DNA of 64,000 nt, taken from Caenispirillum salinarum_A (GTDB lineage Bacteria; Pseudomonadota; Alphaproteobacteria; Rhodospirillales; Rhodospirillaceae). Shown here in pieces: positions 56,997 through 64,000 of the stretch. Location of the stretch: NCBI RefSeq assembly GCF_044803115.1, contig NZ_CP085224.1, forward strand, positions 4,712,001-4,776,000, read 5' to 3'. The notes under the pieces are model-generated. The model did not search any database. It had not been told where the DNA came from and worked only from the letters and a program-made list of their open reading frames with translations. A program made the translations under genes and the position numbers. How positions within the stretch are numbered: position 1 is the first letter of the stretch; every line of letters starts with the position of its first letter.

Positions 56997-57929
56997 ATGG
57001 CGAATAGCAAACTTCTCGTCGGCGACATGCCCGTGGACGGCTGGGTGGACCGGTTCGCACCCGCGCGCCTGCGCCCCTACCTCAAGCTGATGCGGCTCGA
57101 CCGCCCCATCGGCACCTGGCTCCTGCTGCTGCCTTGCTGGTGGAGCATCGCCATGGCGTCGCCCGGGGGCTGGCCCGAGTGGGGGCTGATGGCGCTGTTC
57201 GGCGTCGGCGCCATCGTCATGCGCGGGGCCGGCTGCACCGTCAACGACCTGGCGGACCGCAACTTCGACGGCAAGGTGGAGCGCACCGCCGCCCGCCCCA
57301 TCCCCTCGGGCGCCGTCACAGTGTTCGGCGCGCTCGCCTTCCTGGGACTGGAGCTGCTGATCGGCCTGCTGGTGCTGATCCAGTTGAACACCTTCACCAT
57401 CATGCTCGGCGTGGCATCGCTGGCGCTGGTGGGCACCTACCCATTCATGAAGCGCATCACCTACTGGCCGCAGGCGTGGCTGGGGCTGACCTTCAACTTC
57501 GGCGCGCTCATGGGATGGGCCGCCGTGCAGGGCGAGTTGCATCCCGCCGCCGTGGTCATGTACATCGCCGGCCTGTTCTGGACGCTCGGCTACGACACCA
57601 TCTATGCCCACCAGGACAAGGAGGACGACATCATCATCGGCGTGAAGTCCGCCGCGCTGAAGCTGGGCGAGCGCACGGTCCCGTTCCTCTTCCTCACCTA
57701 CGCGGTAACGTCGACCCTGCTGATCCTGGCCGGCTGGCTTGCGGGGCAGGGATGGCCGTTCTATCCGCTGGCGCTGCTGGCCTGCGGCCAACTGCTGTGG
57801 CAGGCGGTGGACGTGGATATCCACAACGGCCCCGACTGCCTGCGCAAGTTCAAGTCCAACCGCTACTTCGGCTGGATGTTCCTGGCGGCGATCATCGTCG
57901 GCCAGGCCACCGGCGCCGGTCCGGCGTGA
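56997..57929 (+). CDS. ubiA: 4-hydroxybenzoate octaprenyltransferase
   Basis: The 310-residue integral membrane enzyme prenylates 4-hydroxybenzoate in ubiquinone synthesis. The two Asp-rich motifs are NDLADRNFDGKVERT and YAHQDKEDD, both binding the prenyl diphosphate through magnesium. About eight or nine membrane segments are visible. An in-frame ATG at 56985 is an alternative start. Its stop overlaps the start of the next gene (GTGA at 57926-57929). Confidence 0.95.
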   Translation: MANSKLLVGDMPVDGWVDRFAPARLRPYLKLMRLDRPIGTWLLLLPCWWSIAMASPGGWPEWGLMALFGVGAIVMRGAGCTVNDLADRNFDGKVERTAARPIPSGAVTVFGALAFLGLELLIGLLVLIQLNTFTIMLGVASLALVGTYPFMKRITYWPQAWLGLTFNFGALMGWAAVQGELHPAAVVMYIAGLFWTLGYDTIYAHQDKEDDIIIGVKSAALKLGERTVPFLFLTYAVTSTLLILAGWLAGQGWPFYPLALLACGQLLWQAVDVDIHNGPDCLRKFKSNRYFGWMFLAAIIVGQATGAGPA

Positions 57930-58603
57930 CCTGCGCGGCCGCCCGCAGCCACGACACCTTCATCCGGGAGCAGACGGCGCTCTCGCGCCCGCCGCTGGTG
58001 CCCGAGGTGCGGCTCTACCTGGCGACCGAAGTCACGCCGCTGTGGCAGGCGACGCAGCACCAGCTCGAGTCGCTGGACGTGCCGCCGCCCTACTGGGCCT
58101 TCGCCTGGCCCGGCGGGCAGGCCGCCGCGCGCTACCTGCTCGATAACCCCCACATCGTGCGGAACCGCCGCGTGCTGGACTTCGCCGCCGGCAGCGGGCT
58201 CATCGGCATCGCCTGCGCACTGGCCGGCGCGGCCACCGTGGAGGCCGTCGACATCGACCCCGTCGCCCGCCGCGCCATGGCGCTTAACGCCGAGGCCAAC
58301 GGCGTGCGGCTGACGGTGCGCGAGGACGACGTGCTGGAGACGCGCCCCACCGCCGCCGGCCTGTGGGACGTCATCGTCGCCGGCGACGTCTGCTACGAGA
58401 AACCCATGGCGGAAAAGGTGCTCGCCTGGCTGCGCGCGCGGGCGGCCGACGGTGCGACGGTCATCATGGCCGACCCCGGCCGCGCCTACCGACCGTCTTC
58501 GGGGCTGGAAACGCTGGCGGAAATGATCGTTCCCACCGACACCGACCTGGAAGACCGGGACCGGCGGGCGACGGCGGTGTATCGGGTGCTGGCGGAGGAG
58601 TGA
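57926..58603 (+). CDS. class I methyltransferase, ETFB-lysine/Nnt1-like
   Basis: The 225-residue protein has a SAM-binding motif VLDFAAGSGLIGIACALAG, VDIDPVARRAM, and DVIVAGDVCYEKPMAEKVL, the pattern of METTL20-like protein-lysine methyltransferases; alphaproteobacterial relatives modify the electron transfer flavoprotein beta subunit. PYWAFAWPGGQAAARYLLD near the start is also typical. It begins with GTG overlapping the ubiA stop, so it is co-translated with ubiA. The exact target is inferred. Confidence 0.85.
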   Translation: MTCAAARSHDTFIREQTALSRPPLVPEVRLYLATEVTPLWQATQHQLESLDVPPPYWAFAWPGGQAAARYLLDNPHIVRNRRVLDFAAGSGLIGIACALAGAATVEAVDIDPVARRAMALNAEANGVRLTVREDDVLETRPTAAGLWDVIVAGDVCYEKPMAEKVLAWLRARAADGATVIMADPGRAYRPSSGLETLAEMIVPTDTDLEDRDRRATAVYRVLAEE

Positions 58604-58847
58604 GCGGCCGGCGTCGCTCGGGCTGCCGCCCAGACCCGCCCGGATGGTCAGCACCATGTTCGGAGTCCTGCTTTCGCAGGAAAGACGGGTAATTTCTTTC
58701 TTTAAAACAATAACTTAAAAAACCCGCCTCCCCTGCGAAAGCGGGGGCCCGCACACTCCGTCAGCCGCCCTTGCGGCACCTCTGGTGGCAACCCGCCAAT
58801 TTCCTGACAGCCTCGAAAGCAGGGGGTCCACCTCCGGCGCAAACCAG
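58604..58847. other. gap between convergent genes
   Basis: This 244-bp gap holds the palindromic repeat described separately. No gene is seen; the leftward frame here is a translation of the repeat. Confidence 0.6.
58666..58742. repeat. REP-like palindromic element
   Basis: GCTTTCGCAGG (58670-58680) and CCTGCGAAAGC (58732-58742) are perfect inverted arms around a 51-bp AT-rich centre; GGGT and ACCC inside extend the pairing. The left arm is itself a small hairpin. A related broken copy lies at 45971-46010. Such units are dispersed genomic repeats; here the element lies between convergent genes and might act as a terminator. Confidence 0.65.
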
Positions 58848-59393
58848 CTACTCGATCCGGTGCGGAATTTCCGGGCATGTCTCGGGGGCGAAGTTGGTCT
58901 CGCCGCGGTGGCGGTGGTGGGCCTCCAGGGCCCAGCGGACCGAGGGGAAGGCCAGGTCGGACCAGGGAATGTCCGCCCAGTCCACCAGGGCGACCTCCTG
59001 GCTTTCGTAGCCGGCCCCGTGGGCGGGGCCGGTCATTTCGGCGCGGTAGATCAGGTGGACCTGGTTGATGTGGTGCAGGCTGTAGACGCCCAGCAGCGCG
59101 CCCACCTCCACCTCGGCCTGGGCTTCCTCCATCACCTCGCGGGCGGCGCCGGCCTCGGCGCTTTCGTTCAGTTCCATGAAGCCGGCCGGGATAGTCCAGA
59201 AACCCTTGCGCGGCTCGATGGCGCGGCGGGCGAGCAGGTACTTGTCGCCCCAGGTGACCACGGCGCCGACGATGATCTTGGGATTCTCGTAGTTGATGAA
59301 CCCGCAGTCGTCGCACACCATCCGCGGCCGCTCGTCGCCTTCGGGCACGCGCTCCACCACGGGGCCGCGCGGGGCCTCGGTGACGTCATCCAT
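58848..59393 (-). CDS. NUDIX hydrolase with zinc-binding start
   Basis: The 181-residue protein has a short CDDCGFINYENPKIIVGAVV stretch (a CxxC like that of NudC-type ribbons, but only one pair) and the NUDIX box GFMELNESAEAGAAREVMEE, ending EAQAEV. It should hydrolyse a nucleoside diphosphate derivative; the substrate cannot be read. The start MDDVTEA at 59393 is tentative; ATG codons exist upstream to 59456. Confidence 0.88.
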   Translation of the reverse strand: MDDVTEAPRGPVVERVPEGDERPRMVCDDCGFINYENPKIIVGAVVTWGDKYLLARRAIEPRKGFWTIPAGFMELNESAEAGAAREVMEEAQAEVEVGALLGVYSLHHINQVHLIYRAEMTGPAHGAGYESQEVALVDWADIPWSDLAFPSVRWALEAHHRHRGETNFAPETCPEIPHRIE

Positions 59394-59593
59394 GGAAGAA
59401 GTCCGCATCCTGTCGGTCATGCCGGATAATGTGCGGCCTTCAGCCATGCCAGACAAGCCCGCTGGTCCTTTTGAGTGCCGCTTTGCGGCACCAGGCGTTC
59501 AGGCGGCACGCAGCCTCGCGCGCCTGACCGGCGCGGGGTCGCACTTGCGACCCTGTTCGCGGGACTCGTCCACGGGCGTGGCCGAGACCCGCT

Positions 59594-60595
59594 CTAAAGC
59601 CAGTCCTGGAGGATCGGGATCAGCGGAATGTCGGCCGGCGGCATGGGATAGTCGCGCAAGGCGTTGGCGCGCACCCAGGCCAGCTTCTGCCCCTCGCGCG
59701 GCTCGGGCCGGCCTTTCCACTGGCGGCAGACATAAAGCGGCATAAGCAGGTGGAAATCGGCGTAGCCGTGGCTGGCGAAGGTCAGCGGCGCGAGGCAGCT
59801 TCCCGTCACGTCGATGCCCAGTTCCTCGTCCAGTTCACGGATCAGGGCGCGTTCCGGCGTCTCGCCGGGGTCGACCTTGCCGCCGGGGAATTCCCACAGC
59901 CCGGCCATGCTCTTGCCCGCCGGCCGCTGGGCCAGAAGGATGCGGTTGTCGGCATCCACCAGGGCGACCGCAGCCACCAGCACGGTCTTGAGCCGCACCC
60001 GGCGCGCGGCGTCGAAGGTTTCCGCGGTGATCTCCGCCAGCCGCACCACGCACGGCCCACCGCGCGCCGGGGACGGGCGCTCCTCCGTCCCCAGAAGGCG
60101 GAAGCCGGCGCGCTCCAGCACGCGCAGCGAGGCCGCGTTGTCCGCAAGCGCGGTGGCGGTGACGCGCGCGAGCTTCAGGTCGTCGAAGGCATAGGCCAGC
60201 ACGGCGGCCAGCGCCTCTCCGGCGTAGCCCCGGTTCCAGGCGGATTCGGCCATCCAGTAGCCGGCCTCGGCGGTGCCGGCGGCCGGATCGACGCGCAAAA
60301 GCCCGCAGGCGCCGATAAGCGTACCGTCCTCCAGCCGCTCAACGGCGCAGACGACGCCCCTGCCCGCGGTGCGGTCGTCGACGACCTCGCGCAGGAAGAC
60401 GATTTCGGCGCCTTCGGGCAGGGGGTGGGGGATGTCGATGGTGCGGGTCGCCACCGCCGGGCTGGAGACGCAGGTCCGCACCGCCGGCGCGTCCTCCAGC
60501 CGCAGGGGGCGCAGGCGCAGGCGGGCGGTGGTCAGCGGGAACACCGACCAGCAGCCGCCGTCCGCGTCGTCTCCCAGGCCGGGGAGGCTGCTCAT
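59594..60595 (-). CDS. fusion of GNAT acetyltransferase and MutT (8-oxo-dGTP diphosphatase)
   Basis: The first half (about residues 18-190) is a RimJ-type GNAT domain: LTTARLRLRPLRLEDAPAV, AEAGYWMAESAWNRGYAGEA, ADNAASLRVLERAGFRLLG. The second half (about 205-333) is MutT: VAAVALVDADNRILLAQRP, then the NUDIX box GGKVDPGETPERALIRELDE and EELGI. MutT removes oxidised dGTP; the role of the acetyltransferase is unknown. Elsewhere in alphaproteobacteria these are often two adjacent genes after argJ. Its ATG overlaps the argJ stop (ATGA). Confidence 0.92.
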   Translation of the reverse strand: MSSLPGLGDDADGGCWSVFPLTTARLRLRPLRLEDAPAVRTCVSSPAVATRTIDIPHPLPEGAEIVFLREVVDDRTAGRGVVCAVERLEDGTLIGACGLLRVDPAAGTAEAGYWMAESAWNRGYAGEALAAVLAYAFDDLKLARVTATALADNAASLRVLERAGFRLLGTEERPSPARGGPCVVRLAEITAETFDAARRVRLKTVLVAAVALVDADNRILLAQRPAGKSMAGLWEFPGGKVDPGETPERALIRELDEELGIDVTGSCLAPLTFASHGYADFHLLMPLYVCRQWKGRPEPREGQKLAWVRANALRDYPMPPADIPLIPILQDWL

Positions 60596-61845
60596 GAGCG
60601 ATAGGACCCGTTGATGTCGATGTAGCCGTGGGTCAGGTCGCAGGTCCACACGGTGGCCTTGCCCTTGCCGATGTTCAGGTCGACTTCGATGAGGATGTCT
60701 GTGCCCTTCATGTGGGCGGCCACCGGCGCCTCGTCATAGCCCTCCACGGCGCGGCCCTTGGCAGCGATGGTCACCCCGCCGACGGAGATCGCCAGCTTGT
60801 CGCGGTCGGCCTTCTCGCCGGCCTTGCCGATGGCGGCGACGATGCGGCCCCAGTTGGCGTCCTCGCCGGCAATGGCCGTCTTGACCAGCGGCGAGTTGGC
60901 GATGGAGAGCCCGACACGCTTGGCCGCCTTGTTGCCGTCCGCCCCCGTGACGCGGATTTCCACGAACTTCGATGCACCCTCGCCGTCGCGCACCACCTGG
61001 TGTGACAGGTCGCGCAGCAGGTCCTCAAGTGCGGCCTTGAAGCCCTTCAGGCGCTTGTCGTCGGCGTCCTTCACCGGCTTGTTGCCGGCCGAGCCCGTGG
61101 CGAACAGCATCAGCGTGTCGGAGGTGGAGGTGTCGCTGTCCACAGTGATGCAGTTGAAGGTCTTGTCGGTGGCCTTGCGCAGCACCGCCGTCAGGGCATC
61201 GGGCCCGATGGCGGCGTCGGTGACCACGTAGGACAGCATGGTCGCCATGTCCGGCGCGATCATGCCCGAACCCTTGGCGATGCCGTTCAGCGTGACCGTC
61301 ACGCCGTCGATCTCGGCGGTGCGGGTCGCACCCTTGGGGAAGGTGTCGGTGGTCATGATGGCCGCCGCCGCGCGCTTCCAGTCGCGGCCGGCCTCACCCT
61401 CGGTCATGGCCTTGGCGAACACCGTTTCCAGGTTCTTCGTGATCCGCTCGTCCGGCAGATCCTCGCCGATGGTGCCGGTGGAGGAAACGAACACGTGGCT
61501 GGGATCGCAGCCGATGACCTCGGCCGCCTTCTTCACCGTGCGCTCCACCGACTCCATGCCCGCCGCGCCGGTGAAGGCATTGGCGTTGCCGGCATTGACC
61601 AGCACGGCGCGGGCGCGGTGCTTGCCGTCCTCCAGCGCCTGACGGCACCAGTCCACGGGCGCCGAGGGGCACTTCGAGCGCGTGAACACGCCCGCCGCCG
61701 TGGTGCCCGCCGGCAGGACCATCAGCAGCAGGTCGTCGCGGTCGGCGTAGCGGATGCCGCAGGCGTGTGCGGCGAAGGACACGCCGGTCATGGCCGGCAT
61801 GGTGGGGAACTGGGCGGGAGCAAGGGGAGAAACGGGCACCTTCAT
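60592..61845 (-). CDS. argJ: ornithine/glutamate acetyltransferase ArgJ
   Basis: The 417-residue proenzyme moves acetyl groups between ornithine and glutamate in arginine synthesis. It cleaves itself before T202 in PDMATMLSY, making the new N-terminal Thr the nucleophile. Other signatures are VLVNAGNANAFTG, VFVSSTGTIGEDLP, TTDTFPKGATR, CITVDSDTSTSDT and GEDANWGRIVAAIGKAG. It is followed by the overlapping GNAT-MutT gene and preceded, 112 bp away, by ppiC. Confidence 0.97.
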   Translation of the reverse strand: MKVPVSPLAPAQFPTMPAMTGVSFAAHACGIRYADRDDLLLMVLPAGTTAAGVFTRSKCPSAPVDWCRQALEDGKHRARAVLVNAGNANAFTGAAGMESVERTVKKAAEVIGCDPSHVFVSSTGTIGEDLPDERITKNLETVFAKAMTEGEAGRDWKRAAAAIMTTDTFPKGATRTAEIDGVTVTLNGIAKGSGMIAPDMATMLSYVVTDAAIGPDALTAVLRKATDKTFNCITVDSDTSTSDTLMLFATGSAGNKPVKDADDKRLKGFKAALEDLLRDLSHQVVRDGEGASKFVEIRVTGADGNKAAKRVGLSIANSPLVKTAIAGEDANWGRIVAAIGKAGEKADRDKLAISVGGVTIAAKGRAVEGYDEAPVAAHMKGTDILIEVDLNIGKGKATVWTCDLTHGYIDINGSYRS

Positions 61846-61957
61846 GATCGACACGGGGCTCGCTGAACGGGGTTGGGAACGGGCCGGACGGCGCGGCGGC
61901 GGCTCCTGAACCAGAAGCCGCCGCCGGTCTTGCGTCCGCGTGGCGCGCAGTATGCCG

Positions 61958-62824
61958 TTACTCGGCGGTGCTGTCGCCCTCGGTCTTGCCGGTGGGGCCG
62001 TAGATCTCGACCTCGGTGCCCTCGCGCAGGGCCTGGACCTTCTCGGCCACCACCTTCTGGGCAAGCTGCTGGCGCAACTGGCCTTCCACCTGCTCCAGCG
62101 GCGGCGCCTCGGCGGTGCGGCGGTCTTCGACCTTGATGACGTGCCAGCCGAACTGGGTCTGCACCGGGCTCTCGCTCACGGCACCCGGCTCCATGGCGAA
62201 GGCGGCGGCGGCGAAGGGCTCGACCATGTCGCCCTTCTTGAACCACCCCAGTTCACCGCCCTTGGGACCCGACGGGCCGGTGGATTCCTGTTTCGCCAGT
62301 TCGGCGAAGTCGGCACCGCCTTCCAGCTTGTCGATAAGCTCCTGCGCCTTCTCCTCGGTCTCGACAAGAATGTGGCGGGCATTCACCTCGGGCTCTTCCG
62401 GGGTCTGCTGCTTGAACTGCTCGTAGGCTTCCTGAATGCGCGCGTCCGTCAGTTCGTCATCGATCATCTGCTCCAGGTAGACCTGCTGGACGATGCGGCT
62501 CTTGGCCTCGTCCAGGCGCTTCTGGACTTCTTCGCTGTCGGCGAGGCCGGCATCGCGGCCCGCCTGGGTCAGCAGCATGCTGTCGATGGCGCGCTCCACC
62601 AGCGGCTGAAAGACCGCCTCCATGGGCATCATGGCGACCTGCGGCACCTGCTCGGCCATGCTCTGCTTGATGGACTGCAGTTCCGAGCGGCGGATTTCCT
62701 GGTCGCCGACGCGGGCCACGACCGGGTCCTCGTCCTGGGCGAAGGACGGCGCCGGCGCGGCGATGACGGCCGGCAGGGCGACGGCGGTGGCGAACAGGGC
62801 GGCGCGCAGGGACTTGAATACCAT
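61958..62824 (-). CDS. periplasmic parvulin-type peptidyl-prolyl isomerase
   Basis: The 288-residue protein has a signal peptide (LFATAVALPAVIAAPAPSFA), an N-terminal helical chaperone region and a parvulin domain (about residues 145-245) with NARHILVETEEKAQELID, LGWFKKGDMVEPFAAAAF and QTQFGWHVIKVEDRR. It should help fold exported proteins. GAAGGAG precedes the ATG. It is divergent from secA, a gene order often seen in Rhodospirillales. Confidence 0.93.
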   Translation of the reverse strand: MVFKSLRAALFATAVALPAVIAAPAPSFAQDEDPVVARVGDQEIRRSELQSIKQSMAEQVPQVAMMPMEAVFQPLVERAIDSMLLTQAGRDAGLADSEEVQKRLDEAKSRIVQQVYLEQMIDDELTDARIQEAYEQFKQQTPEEPEVNARHILVETEEKAQELIDKLEGGADFAELAKQESTGPSGPKGGELGWFKKGDMVEPFAAAAFAMEPGAVSESPVQTQFGWHVIKVEDRRTAEAPPLEQVEGQLRQQLAQKVVAEKVQALREGTEVEIYGPTGKTEGDSTAE

Positions 62825-63096
62825 GGACGGGCTCCTTCGGGGCCTTGGGTGATAAAGTGGCTTTCGTTTATGCAACGCCGGAGGCGGCGCAAGGCGGCAC
62901 AAAGACCGCCACAGCTTTCCGGCGAAATTAAGGGTGGACAGATCACCACATCGGACGCCCGCCCGCAAGGTCCGCCCCGGCATGGGCCGCCGCATCCCGC
63001 CCGCGTTGACACAGAAGCGGGGCCGCTCTATGTGTTTCACCGTCCGGAAAGGCGTCCGCCTCTCTTCTACAGTCTACGTCCGAGGTAACCATCCCC

Positions 63097-64000
<904 letters not shown>

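Overview
The window comes from a high-GC alphaproteobacterium, most likely of the order Rhodospirillales. Supporting signs are the rRNA operon type (16S, tRNA-Ile, tRNA-Ala, 23S, 5S, tRNA-fMet), the core block secA / ppiC / argJ / GNAT-MutT, and the families LpxR, DUF4169, CYTH-CHAD, UbiA and plant-type GshA. I cannot name the genus from sequence alone.

Positions 1-14560 form a heavily rearranged accessory region next to tRNA-fMet. From the left it holds two tandem tyrosine recombinases (the first cut by the window edge), a small unknown gene with a hairpin over its ribosome binding site, and a complete IS21-family element with exact ends and a 6-bp target duplication. Next is a stretch of decayed genes: a helD-like helicase gene and a spermidine-synthase-like gene, both disrupted by one local 617-bp inversion, and a broken universal stress protein. 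Then come a KaiC-like ATPase (frameshifted) with an HWE histidine kinase, bracketed by IS66-type ends, a whole IS66 element inserted in an IS3-family relic, and the last residues of a serine recombinase that read into tRNA-fMet. That junction is the likely edge of an integrated element.

Positions 14757-20870 are the leftward rRNA operon with tandem promoters and boxA-like sites before both 16S and 23S. Positions 20872-32109 are mostly ordinary chromosome: a SPOR/TPR lipoprotein, a CYTH-CHAD protein, DUF4169, an LpxR-type lipid A deacylase, an extensin-like lipoprotein, the methionine importer genes metN-metI, an asparaginase, and a PAS histidine kinase cut off inside its ATPase domain by an intact IS3-family element (32110-33448).

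Positions 33449-38850 are a second accessory block of plasmid-like character. It has a RepA-like protein on the minus strand. Reading rightward are a helix-turn-helix regulator, a Lon-like AAA+ ATPase without a protease domain, and a 56-residue protein, followed by iteron-like repeats. I regard this as the least explained module in the window.

Positions 39232-64000 are core chromosome. A lytic transglycosylase is followed by a five-gene trehalose cluster (pgmB, otsB, GH65 phosphorylase, otsA, glk) that can both make trehalose and return it to glucose-6-phosphate. After it come a zinc-ribbon protein, a cupin, a radical SAM protein, a chemoreceptor, two methyltransferases, a PRC-barrel protein, a glutathione transferase, an App1-like phosphatase, gshA, rsmE, ubiA, a NUDIX hydrolase, a GNAT-MutT fusion, argJ, ppiC and the start of secA.
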